Shown here in pieces: positions 48,024 to 56,007 of a stretch of 64,000 nucleotides of DNA (the stretch's first letter is position 1; each line of letters opens with the position of its first letter). The notes under the pieces were generated by a model. The model saw only the letters and a list, made by a program, of their open reading frames with translations. It made no database searches and was not told the origin of the DNA. The position numbers and the translations under genes are program-made. The DNA is from Ramlibacter cellulosilyticus (GTDB taxonomy: Bacteria > Pseudomonadota > Gammaproteobacteria > Burkholderiales > Burkholderiaceae_C): assembly GCF_014297465.1 (NCBI RefSeq), contig NZ_JACORT010000011.1:124001-188000 (forward strand), given 5' to 3'.

Positions 48024-48505
48024 CCGCCCTCGACCCCCTCGACCGGCAGCTGATCGCCGCCACCCAGAGCGGGCTGCCGCTGGTGCCGCAACCCTACGAG
48101 GCGCTCGGGGCCATGCTGGGCATCTCCTCGCCGGAGGTGCAGGAGCGGCTGGCCTCGATGCTGGAGCGCGGCCTCATCCGCCGCATCGGCGCCGTCGCCA
48201 ACCACTACCGCCTCGGCTACACGGCGAACGGCATGACGGTGTGGGACGTGGACGATGCGCAGGTGGACGCCCTCGGCGAACGCGTGGGCGCCCTGCCCGG
48301 CGTGTCGCACTGCTACCGCCGCCCGCGGGCGCTGCCCGCATGGCCCTACAACCTGTTCGTGATGCTGCACGGCCACTCGCGCGAGGAAGTCGAGCGCCAG
48401 GCGAAGGCCGTGGCCGCCGTCCTCGGCGAAGCGTGCCGCGGCCACGACATCCTGTACAGCACGCAAGTGCTCAAGAAGACCGGGCTGCGCCTGGCGATGC
48501 CCTGA
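48020..48505 (+). CDS. nirH: Siroheme decarboxylase subunit NirH
   Basis: A 161-residue Lrp/AsnC-like protein (LDRQLIAATQSGLPLVPQPYEALGAMLGIS; RRIGAVANHYRLGYTANGMTVWDV; CYRRPRALPAWPYNLFVMLHGHS). It pairs with NirDL and NirG in siroheme decarboxylation. The ATG overlaps the nirG stop. The ANHYRLGY and WPYNLF motifs match the L/H type of subunit. Confidence 0.9.
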   Translation: MTALDPLDRQLIAATQSGLPLVPQPYEALGAMLGISSPEVQERLASMLERGLIRRIGAVANHYRLGYTANGMTVWDVDDAQVDALGERVGALPGVSHCYRRPRALPAWPYNLFVMLHGHSREEVERQAKAVAAVLGEACRGHDILYSTQVLKKTGLRLAMP

Positions 48506-48515
48506 AGGAACGACG

Positions 48516-49718
48516 ATGCTGCGCATCTCCCAATACCTGCGCGAGGTGGCCGAGGCCGAGCGCACCGGCGCCTGGCCCGTGCCGCCGCCCGCGCGCGGCG
48601 CCGGCCGTCCCACGCGCCCCGTGGTGATCTGGAACCTCACCCGCCGCTGCAACCTCACCTGCAAGCACTGCTACGCGCTCTCGGCCGACCACCACTACCC
48701 GGGCGAGCTGGACGAAGCGCAGATGCTCGCGGTGCTGGCGGACCTGAAGGCGTATGGCGTGCCGGCGCTGATCCTCTCCGGCGGCGAGCCGCTGCTGTCG
48801 CCGCATCTGTGGCCGCTGGCGGCGCGTGCGCGCGAACTGGGCTTCCACCTGGGACTGTCGACGAACGGGACGCTGATCGACGCCGCGATGGCCGACCGCA
48901 TCGCGGCGCACGGCTTCGACTACGTGGGCATCAGCCTCGACGGCATGCGCGCGGCGCACGACCGGTTCCGCCGGCTCGAAGGCGCCTTCGACCGTTCGCT
49001 CGCCGCCCTGCGCCTGCTGCGCGAACGCGGCGTGCACATCGGCATGCGCTACACGATGACGGCCATGAACGGCGAGGAGCTGCCCGCCTTGCTGGCGCTG
49101 ATGCGCGAGGAGCAGGTGCCCAAGTTCTACTTCTCGCACCTGAACTACGCCGGCCGCGGCAACATCCACCGGGGGCGCGACGCGCGCTTCGAGGCGACCC
49201 GCGCCGCGATGGACCTCCTGTTCGAGACGGCCTGGCAGGCCGCGCGCGGCGGCGAGCCGCACGAATTCGTCAGCGGCAACAACGACGCCGACGGCGTGTA
49301 CCTGCACCAGTGGGTGCGCGCGCGCTTCCCGCGCTGGGCGGCGCCGCTGCGCGAGCGTCTCGTGGCATGGGGCGGCAACGCGTCGGGCGTCGGGGTCGCG
49401 AACATCGACAACCTGGGACACGTGCACCCGGACACCATGTGGTGGCACCACGACCTCGGCAGCGTGCGCGACCGTCCGTTCTCCGCGATCTGGGAAGACC
49501 GCAGCGACCCGCTGATGGACGGCCTCCAGCGCAAGCCGCGCCCGCTGGAGGGACGCTGCGGCGCCTGCCCGCAGGCCGACATCTGCGGCGGCAACACGCG
49601 CGTGCGGGCCCAGCAGCTCACCGGCAACGCGTGGGCCGAAGACCCGGGCTGCTACCTGGACGACGCCGAACTGGGCCTGGCCACCGAGACCGCGGGAGGC
49701 CCCGATGCGCTGGCTTGA
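48516..49718 (+). CDS. nirJ: Heme d1 biosynthesis radical SAM protein NirJ
   Basis: A 400-residue radical SAM enzyme that replaces the two propionate chains of didecarboxysiroheme by oxo groups. The cluster motif is C45-NLT-C49-KH-C52. The SAM-binding stretch is LILSGGEPLLSPHLWPLA, and a C-terminal cysteine-rich (SPASM-type) region (GRCGACPQADICGGNTRVRAQ, then DPGCYLDD) binds a second cluster. The end overlaps nirN by 14 bases. Confidence 0.95.
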   Translation: MLRISQYLREVAEAERTGAWPVPPPARGAGRPTRPVVIWNLTRRCNLTCKHCYALSADHHYPGELDEAQMLAVLADLKAYGVPALILSGGEPLLSPHLWPLAARARELGFHLGLSTNGTLIDAAMADRIAAHGFDYVGISLDGMRAAHDRFRRLEGAFDRSLAALRLLRERGVHIGMRYTMTAMNGEELPALLALMREEQVPKFYFSHLNYAGRGNIHRGRDARFEATRAAMDLLFETAWQAARGGEPHEFVSGNNDADGVYLHQWVRARFPRWAAPLRERLVAWGGNASGVGVANIDNLGHVHPDTMWWHHDLGSVRDRPFSAIWEDRSDPLMDGLQRKPRPLEGRCGACPQADICGGNTRVRAQQLTGNAWAEDPGCYLDDAELGLATETAGGPDALA

Positions 49719-51270
49719 TCGCCTCGCGTGCGCACTGCTCGCGCTCGCGCCCGCCTTCGCCGCGGCGCAGGCACCCGACGCCGCCGCCTTGTACGGCAGC
49801 CACTGCGCGGCCTGCCACGGCGCGCAGCGCCTGGGCGGCATGGGCCCCGCGCTGCTGCCGCAAAGCCTGGAACGCCTGCGCAGGGACGACGCGCTGAAAG
49901 TGATCCGCGAAGGCCGCGCCGCCAGCCAGATGCCCGCGTTCGGCGACAAGCTGCAGGCCGCGGAGCTCGCCGCGCTCGCAGCGTGGATCTACACGCCGGT
50001 GCAACCCGCGCCACGCTGGGGCGAGGACGACATCCGCGCCTCGCGCACTTTCGACGACGCCTCGCGCCAATGGCCGGCGCGCCCGCGCTGGAACGCCGAT
50101 CCCATGAACCTGTTCGTCGTGGTCGAAGGCGGGGACCACCACGTGTCGCTGGTCGACGGCGACAGGCTGGAGGTGCTGCACCGCTTTCCGTCGCGCTTCG
50201 CGCTGCACGGCGGCCCGAAGTTCTCGCCGGAGGGACGCTACGTCTACTTCGGCTCGCGCGACGGCTGGATCACCAAGTACGACCTGTGGAACCTGGCGGT
50301 GGTGGCCGAGGTGCGCGCCGGCCTCAACATGCGCAACGTCGCCGTCAGCAGCGACGGGCGCTTCGTGATGGCCGCCAACTACCTGCCGCACACGCTGGCG
50401 CTGTTCGATGCCGACCTGAACCTGCTGCGCACCTATGCGGCCGCGACGCTGGACGGCGCCCGCAGCTCGCGCGTTTCCGCGGTGTACGACGCGGGTCCGC
50501 GGCACAGCTTCGTCGTGGCGCTCAAGGACATCCCGGAGCTGTGGGAGATCTCGTACGACCCGAAGGCGGAGCCCGTGTACGACGGCCTGGTGCACGACCA
50601 CCGCATGGGCGAGGCGCTCGCGCGGCCCGGCTACCTGGGCGTGCGCCGCACGCCGCTCGACGAGCCGCTGGACGACTTCTTCTTCGACGACGCCTACCGG
50701 CATGCGGTCGGCACCGCGCGCGCCGCCGCCGACGGCAGCACGTCCGCGCAGGTGGTGAACCTGGACGTGCGGCGCCGCATCGCCACGGTGCCGCTGGGCG
50801 GCATGCCGCACCTGGGCTCCGGCATCACCTTCGACTGGAAGGGCCGCCGCGTGCTGGCCACGACCAACCTGAAGGACGGCGTCGTGACGGTGATCGACAT
50901 GGCGCGCTGGCAGCCCGTGAAGCGGGTCGCGACACCGGGCCCGGGCTTCTTCCTGCGCAGCCACGAGAAGACGCCGTATGCCTGGGTGGACGCGATGATG
51001 AGCCCCGCGAAGGACACGATGACGGTGATCGACAAGCGCACGCTGGAGCCGGTGCGCACCTTGCAGCCGTCACCGGGCCGGACCGTGGCGCACGTGGAAT
51101 TCACGCGCGATGGCCGCTACGCATTGGTGAGCCTGTGGGAGAACGAAGGCGCGCTGATCGTCTACGACGCGGCGACGCTGCAGGAGGTGAAGCGGCTGCC
51201 GATGGCGAAACCGGTGGGGAAGTACAACGTGGGGAACAAGCTGGCGCGGTCGGAGGGGACGTCGCACTAG
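49705..51270 (+). CDS. nirN: Dihydro-heme d1 dehydrogenase NirN
   Basis: A 521-residue periplasmic protein related to NirS, with a signal peptide, a cytochrome c domain (heme site C34-A-A-C37-H38) and a d1-type propeller. NirN catalyses the last oxidation to heme d1 and passes it to NirS. The start lies inside nirJ (14-base overlap). It is the last gene of the nir operon; the operon then runs into palindromic element C. Confidence 0.93.
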   Translation: MRWLDRLACALLALAPAFAAAQAPDAAALYGSHCAACHGAQRLGGMGPALLPQSLERLRRDDALKVIREGRAASQMPAFGDKLQAAELAALAAWIYTPVQPAPRWGEDDIRASRTFDDASRQWPARPRWNADPMNLFVVVEGGDHHVSLVDGDRLEVLHRFPSRFALHGGPKFSPEGRYVYFGSRDGWITKYDLWNLAVVAEVRAGLNMRNVAVSSDGRFVMAANYLPHTLALFDADLNLLRTYAAATLDGARSSRVSAVYDAGPRHSFVVALKDIPELWEISYDPKAEPVYDGLVHDHRMGEALARPGYLGVRRTPLDEPLDDFFFDDAYRHAVGTARAAADGSTSAQVVNLDVRRRIATVPLGGMPHLGSGITFDWKGRRVLATTNLKDGVVTVIDMARWQPVKRVATPGPGFFLRSHEKTPYAWVDAMMSPAKDTMTVIDKRTLEPVRTLQPSPGRTVAHVEFTRDGRYALVSLWENEGALIVYDAATLQEVKRLPMAKPVGKYNVGNKLARSEGTSH

Positions 51271-51280
51271 GTGGGGGTGG

Positions 51281-51407
51281 TTCGGTGGGGCTCGCTGGCG
51301 CTCACCTGCCCGCGCTGGCGCGCGGCCACCCTACAGGGCTGTGTGATTGGATTTGTAGGGTGGCGCGGCGAAGCCGCGGACGGTGAGCGCCAGCGAACCC
51401 CACCGAA
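51281..51407. repeat. Palindromic intergenic element, copy C
   Basis: 26-base ends at 51281-51306 and 51382-51407 pair with one mismatch (they read TTCGGTGGGG... and ...CCCCACCGAA). The core is CCACCCTAC (51326-51334) and GTAGGGTGG (51355-51363). It lies between the convergent ends of nirN and the DNR-like regulator gene and probably folds into a very stable hairpin that would stop transcription from both sides. Confidence 0.85.
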
Positions 51408-51413
51408 AGGCCC

Positions 51414-52103
51414 TCACTGCTGGTACGCCGCCAACCTCTTCGGATCCCGGATCCGGATCTCCCGCCGATCGATCTCCACCAGCCCCTGCGCCTCCAGCTC
51501 GTGCAGCACGCGCGAGAAATACTCCGGCGTGAGCGACAGCCGCGACGCCACCATCGCCTTGCTCACCGGCAGCGACACGGTCACGCCGCCGTCGCCGTCG
51601 ACGTCGCGCAGCAGGTAGCCGATCACGCGCTGTGCGCCCGAGTGCAGCGTGTACGCCTCCACGTCGCGCACCAGGCCGTGCAGGCGGCGCGACACGCCGG
51701 CCAGCATGCGCAGGCTGAAGCGCGGGTCGATCTCGATCTCGCGCAGCACCGCCTGCTTGCCGACGCTGAGCACCAGCGAGTCCGTGAGCGCCTGCGCGCT
51801 GACGATGTAGGGCATGCCGGTGAACATCAGCGCCTCGGCGAAGGTGCCGCCGGGGCCGATCAGCTCGATCACCTTCTCCTGGCCCGAAGGAGAGAGCGCG
51901 AACAGCTTCACCTGGCCGACCACGGTGACGTGGAACTCCTCGCAAGGCTCGCCGACGCGGAAGACCATGTCGCCACGCGCGAGCCGGCGCAGGCGGCAGC
52001 CTTCGGCCAGGCGCGCGAGCTCCGGCGGCGCGATCGCGTGGAACAGCGGCAGCGTCGAGAGATAGCGCGGCAGGTCGAAACTGGGCTGGCCCCGGTTGTC
52101 CAT
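51414..52103 (-). CDS. dnr: Crp/Fnr-family regulator of the DNR/NnrR type
   Basis: A 229-residue regulator with an N-terminal cyclic-nucleotide-type sensor barrel and a C-terminal winged helix (SKAMVASRLSLTPEYFSRVLHELEAQGLV). The recognition helix keeps E-xx-S-R, which in FNR reads TTGAT. The four cysteines that hold the FNR oxygen-sensing cluster are missing, so a DNR-type heme or NO sensor is more likely. It sits 81 bases after the last gene of the heme-copper operon and next to the nir operon, and it is the obvious candidate to control both. Confidence 0.85.
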   Translation of the reverse strand: MDNRGQPSFDLPRYLSTLPLFHAIAPPELARLAEGCRLRRLARGDMVFRVGEPCEEFHVTVVGQVKLFALSPSGQEKVIELIGPGGTFAEALMFTGMPYIVSAQALTDSLVLSVGKQAVLREIEIDPRFSLRMLAGVSRRLHGLVRDVEAYTLHSGAQRVIGYLLRDVDGDGGVTVSLPVSKAMVASRLSLTPEYFSRVLHELEAQGLVEIDRREIRIRDPKRLAAYQQ

Positions 52104-52174
52104 GCGGTGCCCTTCCGGGGCCGGCGAAGGGCGGCCCGACCCGCACAGTCTGGTTGCTGCCGGGCGCTTCCCGT

Positions 52175-52188
52175 TTGCGGGAAATCAA
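52175..52188 (-). promoter_or_regulatory. Weak DNR/FNR-like box upstream of the dnr gene
   Basis: TTGCG-GGAA-ATCAA matches the TTGAT-N4-ATCAA consensus at eight of ten positions. It lies about 72-85 bases before the regulator ATG and overlaps the end of the gene in front. It could mediate self-control, but the two mismatches and the overlap make this uncertain. Confidence 0.35.
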
Positions 52189-54092
52189 GCGGGCTGCGCG
52201 GCGGGCACGAAGGCGTCGGAAAAGCACGACTGCTCGTCCAGCCCGCGGGCCAGGAAGTCGCGCACGGCCGAATCCACCATCCGGACCGAGCCGCAGACGT
52301 AGACCTCGTGGCCCGCCAGCTGGGGGAAGTCGGCCAGCATGGCTTCGTGCACGAGACCGGTGCGGCCCGGCCAGTGGTCGTCCGGGAGTGGCTCCGAGAC
52401 GACGGGGACGTAGCGGAAATTCGCATGCTCGCGCGCCCAGCCCTGCACCAGGTCCTGCAGGTACAGGTCCTGCGGCCGGCGCACGCCCCAGTACAGGTGC
52501 AGCGGGCGGTGCAGGCCGCGGGCGAAGGCGTCTTCCAGGATGCTCTTGACGGGGGCGAAGCCGGTCGCGCCGGCGACGAACAGCAGCGGGGCCTGCCCTT
52601 CGCGCAAGGTGAAGCGGCCGAGCGGGCCCTCGAAACGCAGCGGGTCGCCGACGCGCATGCCGTCGAAGACGTGGCCGGTGAATCGGCCGCCGGGAATGCG
52701 GCGCACGTGCAGCTCGATGCGCTCGCTGCCGCCGGGCGGGCTGGCGAAGGAGAAGGCGCGCCGCTGGCCGTCGTCGAGGAGGATGTGGATGTACTGGCCG
52801 GCGCTGAACGCCAGCCGTTCCCCCCAGGGCAGGGCCACCCACAGGCGCATGACGTCGGGGGCGAGCTTCTCCATGGCGTCGATGCGGCCCGTGTGCACGA
52901 CCGGCGGCGGGACTTGCGCGGGTTGCAACGGCGCATGGACCTCGATCACCAGGTCCTCCTGCGGCACGGCGCAGCACAGGAGCGCCTGGCCTTGCGCGCG
53001 CAAGGCGTCGGGTAGCGCCGAAGGTTGGTACGGCCGGTGCGACACCGTCCCCTGGGCGATGGTGCAGCGACAGAGGCCGCACGCGCCATTGCGGCATTCG
53101 TACGGCAGCGCGAGACCCTCGCGCAGGCCCGCATCCAGCAGCGTCTCCCCTGCGCGAACGCGCAGCTGCGCCTCGGCGCCCGCGCTGCCTTGCACGATCA
53201 CCTGGTGTTCGGCCTCGCGGCCGCGCCGGCCCCGCGGCAGCCAGGGCAGGATCGCCAGCAGCGCGGTGCCTGCCCCTGCCAGCGCCCACACCTGCGGGAG
53301 AGGCCAGGCAACCATCAGCGGCAGCAGGGCCAGGTAGAACCAGTCGAGGTCGACCGCCGCCACCGCTTGCCGGAGGTCGGCGGGGCCGCCCTGGCTGAGC
53401 GCGGGCTGCAGCAGCGACAGCAGCAGCAGCGCCACGAGCAGTCCCGCCGCGACCGGCCGCGGCGGCGCGGTGCGTGCCTTGGGCACGCGCTGCACGTGCA
53501 CCCACATCAGCAGCAGCACGAACAGCGGCAGGCCGATGTGCAGGAAGGACAGCAGCGAGAAGAAGCGGTCGGTGACGCTCGCCGGGTAGAGGAAGTTGCG
53601 CATCAGCGCGCCGCCGAAGATCGGCAGCGCGTCCAGCCACTCGAACACCGCGACGGACGCGTACTGAGCCAGCCGGTCCCAGGGCAGCATGTACCCGTTG
53701 ATGCCCGAAGCGTAGACCAGCCAGACCAGCACCACGCCCGTGATCCAGGAGAACCAGCGGTAGCCACGGAAGCGGTCGAACGCGAAGTGCCGCAGCAGGT
53801 GCAGCAGCATGGTGAGCACCATCGCGTCGGAGGCGTAGCGGTGCAGGCTGCGCAGCACGCCGCCGGCGAACCACTGCCGGTGCGTGATCGCCTCCACCGA
53901 GGCGTGCGCCGCGCCGACGCCGGTCTCGAAGAAGGCGTAGAGATAGAGGCCGCTGACCGCGACCACCCAGAACAGGAAGAAGGTGATCTCGCCCAGGCGG
54001 TAGAGCGGGTTCAGCCGGTCGCCGAACGCGGCGTTGAACAGCCCCTCGGCGCGCAGGAAGAGCGCTTGCAGCAGGGACTGCAAGGCGCGCAT
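52185..54092 (-). CDS. Cytochrome b - [2Fe-2S] ferredoxin - flavin reductase fusion
   Basis: A 635-residue membrane protein in three parts. Residues 1-205 are a cytochrome b/b6 N-terminal domain with four helices and two histidine pairs (H84/H98 and H185/H199) for two hemes b. Residues 215-285 add two membrane segments. Residues 296-390 are a plant-type ferredoxin (C333, C338, C341, C373) and residues 400-630 a ferredoxin-NADP reductase-like FAD/NAD domain (RAFSFAS; GPLGRFTL; LLFVAGATGFAPVKSILE). Such a chain could pass electrons from NAD(P)H to the membrane hemes, or back. It overlaps the preceding gene by one base (TGATG). The cytochrome b part is paralogous to that at 56004-57452. Confidence 0.87.
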   Translation of the reverse strand: MRALQSLLQALFLRAEGLFNAAFGDRLNPLYRLGEITFFLFWVVAVSGLYLYAFFETGVGAAHASVEAITHRQWFAGGVLRSLHRYASDAMVLTMLLHLLRHFAFDRFRGYRWFSWITGVVLVWLVYASGINGYMLPWDRLAQYASVAVFEWLDALPIFGGALMRNFLYPASVTDRFFSLLSFLHIGLPLFVLLLMWVHVQRVPKARTAPPRPVAAGLLVALLLLSLLQPALSQGGPADLRQAVAAVDLDWFYLALLPLMVAWPLPQVWALAGAGTALLAILPWLPRGRRGREAEHQVIVQGSAGAEAQLRVRAGETLLDAGLREGLALPYECRNGACGLCRCTIAQGTVSHRPYQPSALPDALRAQGQALLCCAVPQEDLVIEVHAPLQPAQVPPPVVHTGRIDAMEKLAPDVMRLWVALPWGERLAFSAGQYIHILLDDGQRRAFSFASPPGGSERIELHVRRIPGGRFTGHVFDGMRVGDPLRFEGPLGRFTLREGQAPLLFVAGATGFAPVKSILEDAFARGLHRPLHLYWGVRRPQDLYLQDLVQGWAREHANFRYVPVVSEPLPDDHWPGRTGLVHEAMLADFPQLAGHEVYVCGSVRMVDSAVRDFLARGLDEQSCFSDAFVPAAQPA

Positions 54093-55513
54093 CAGCGTAC
54101 CGCCGGCCGGCGCATCGCGCGCAGTACCACCACCAGGAACAGCAGGCCACCGGCGATCGCGATCGCGCCGCCCAGGCCCATGAGCCCCATGCCCGCGATC
54201 TCGCCCGGCGTGCGCAGCACCTGCCCGGCGCCCGCGACCTTGCGCTGCACGCCGTAGCCGCCCGACCAGACCAGGCCCACGATGTGCATCAGCTGCCCCG
54301 CGGCGTACACCCAGGGCTGCGCCGTCGCGAGGCGGCCGGCGGGCGCGGCGTAGCCGAGCGCGGGCAGCAGCTGGTAGGCCATCCCCATGAGCGCCAGCGT
54401 CACGCCGACGATGCAGCCGTGGTAGTGCGCCGGGATGCGCACGTTGCTGCCGGTGATGGCGACCCCGATCAGCCCACCGGCGCCGAACAGCAGCACGGAG
54501 GAGAGCAGCGCGGCGCGCCAGGGCCGCGCTTGCGGTTTCAGCGGCGGCGCGCTCGCCATTCCCACGACGGCGGCCAGCGCGACGGGCAGGATGGCGACGC
54601 CGCCGCCGAGGCGCATCGCCCACGTGAGCAGCGCGCGGTGCTCCACCGACGCGACCGGGTACGCGACGTACGCATAGGGCGTGACGAACACGGCGAGCAG
54701 CGCCAGCGCGAACATCAGCAGGGCCACGCGCGGGCTGAGCGGCACCTTCGCGCCGCACGCGCCCGCGAGCCACAGCCAGGCCACCAGCATGAGCAGCGTC
54801 CAGGTGAACTGCAGCGCGTGGCCGCCGCCCCAGAAGAGGATCTCGTAGTACGCCTTGCCTTCCAGCGAGGTCGGCACTTCCACCCACGACCAGGCGAACG
54901 CCAGCAGTGCCACCGCCGTCGCGACCGCCGCGACGTTGAGGCCGAAGCGCAGCGCGCCGCGGCCGTCGAAAGCGAAGCCGAGGCGCGGTGCCTGCGCCAG
55001 CGTGCGCAGCACGAGCAGCGCGACCCCGGCGGCGAACACCAGCAGGCCGCCGAGGAAGAGCGGCCCGGCCAGCACGGGGATGTAGTTGGCCATCACCGGC
55101 GTGCCCGCGCCGGTGAAGGGCGCGATGGCCATCGCGGCCGTGCCGAGGGCGCACAGCGCCAGCGCGGCCTGGCCCCAGCGCAGCCCGCGCGCCGGCGTGT
55201 GGAGGCTCCACAGCATGCCGGCCAGCGCCGCGAACCACACGAGCACCGACAGGTCCACGTGCACGACCAGCGCGACGTGGAAGAATCCGGCCGCCGGCAG
55301 CCAGCTGTTGATGCCCGGCGTGCGCGAAACCACGAGCAGGACGGAGAACAGGCCCGAGGCGACCAGGGCGGCCAGCCCGAGGTGCAGCCAGCCGCGGGCG
55401 AGCGCGACACGTTCGTCCGTGGGCACGGTGCAGGCGTAGTCCGTCGCCGATCGCGCGGGAGCGGGGGCGGGCCGCGCATGCGGCGCGGGCAGGACGGCGG
55501 GCCAGGTGCTCAT
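54092..55513 (-). CDS. Divergent heme-copper oxidase-superfamily subunit I
   Basis: A 473-residue protein with about twelve helices. Heme ligands are visible as H85 (HVDLSVLVWF, low-spin heme) and H363/H365 (IPAHYHGCIVG, high-spin and low-spin hemes). One metal ligand is H232 in GGGHALQFTW. The position of the cross-linked tyrosine (four after the histidine) is F236. The helix-VII pair His-His reads E291-H292. A glutamate next to the metal site and the missing tyrosine are features seen in NO reductases and not in oxidases. Shorter and very different from the subunit I at 59171; the exact family is not assigned. It overlaps both neighbours. Confidence 0.78.
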   Translation of the reverse strand: MSTWPAVLPAPHARPAPAPARSATDYACTVPTDERVALARGWLHLGLAALVASGLFSVLLVVSRTPGINSWLPAAGFFHVALVVHVDLSVLVWFAALAGMLWSLHTPARGLRWGQAALALCALGTAAMAIAPFTGAGTPVMANYIPVLAGPLFLGGLLVFAAGVALLVLRTLAQAPRLGFAFDGRGALRFGLNVAAVATAVALLAFAWSWVEVPTSLEGKAYYEILFWGGGHALQFTWTLLMLVAWLWLAGACGAKVPLSPRVALLMFALALLAVFVTPYAYVAYPVASVEHRALLTWAMRLGGGVAILPVALAAVVGMASAPPLKPQARPWRAALLSSVLLFGAGGLIGVAITGSNVRIPAHYHGCIVGVTLALMGMAYQLLPALGYAAPAGRLATAQPWVYAAGQLMHIVGLVWSGGYGVQRKVAGAGQVLRTPGEIAGMGLMGLGGAIAIAGGLLFLVVVLRAMRRPAVR

Positions 55514-56007
55514 GACAACGTGACTCCCTTCTGCGGATCGAAGTCGATGACCAGCACCTGCGCCTCCTTCAGCGTGAGGACCGCTTCGCGCGTGTGGGCG
55601 AAGGCGGCGCCGGGTGCGTCCTTCAGGCGGACGGCGATGCGGTGCTCGCCGGCCGGCACCGCGAGGCGGTGGTACACGGTGGAGGCGCCGTCGCGCGACA
55701 GGCCGGCGGGCTGCGCCACGTGGCGGAAGACGGTGGCGCCGTCGAGGTCCACCTCGATCTCCACCGGCACGCGCTCGCGCTCGCACTTCAGCGGCGTGCG
55801 CATGTTGGCCGGCAGCTTCGCCAGTTCCTCCGGCGTGTAGGGACGGCAGGGCGCCACGCGCTGGCCGTGGTGGATGAAGCTCACCTTCAGCAGGGCCTGA
55901 CCGGGCGGCAGCGCCTGGTAGCGCGGCCAGTGCGAGAACACGCCGAGGAAGAGGGCGAACGCTCCGTACAGCACGCCCTGCGCCAGCCAGGCTTTCCAGT
56001 GCTTCAT
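55510..56007 (-). CDS. Small membrane-anchored periplasmic protein of unknown function
   Basis: A 165-residue protein with one N-terminal helix (WLAQGVLYGAFALFLGVFSHW) and a periplasmic beta-rich domain with two cysteines (VAPCRPYTPEE and TPLKCERERVPVEIEVDLDG). The size and topology recall FixH/CcoH-type assembly factors, but there is no clear similarity. It overlaps both flanking genes by ATGA, so it is made together with the divergent subunit I and the cytochrome b fusion. Confidence 0.75.
   Translation of the reverse strand: MKHWKAWLAQGVLYGAFALFLGVFSHWPRYQALPPGQALLKVSFIHHGQRVAPCRPYTPEELAKLPANMRTPLKCERERVPVEIEVDLDGATVFRHVAQPAGLSRDGASTVYHRLAVPAGEHRIAVRLKDAPGAAFAHTREAVLTLKEAQVLVIDFDPQKGVTLS

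Noticed and set aside
51414..52103. FNR-type oxygen sensor
   Set aside because: Only two scattered cysteines are present, not the four that bind the [4Fe-4S] cluster. A DNR/NnrR-type call fits better.
52185..55238. A 1017-codon minus-strand frame covering the reductase fusion and more
   Set aside because: The first 380 codons lie out of frame in the well-supported heme-copper-like gene (54092-55513). The cytochrome b domain gives a clear start at 54092 coupled by TGATG.
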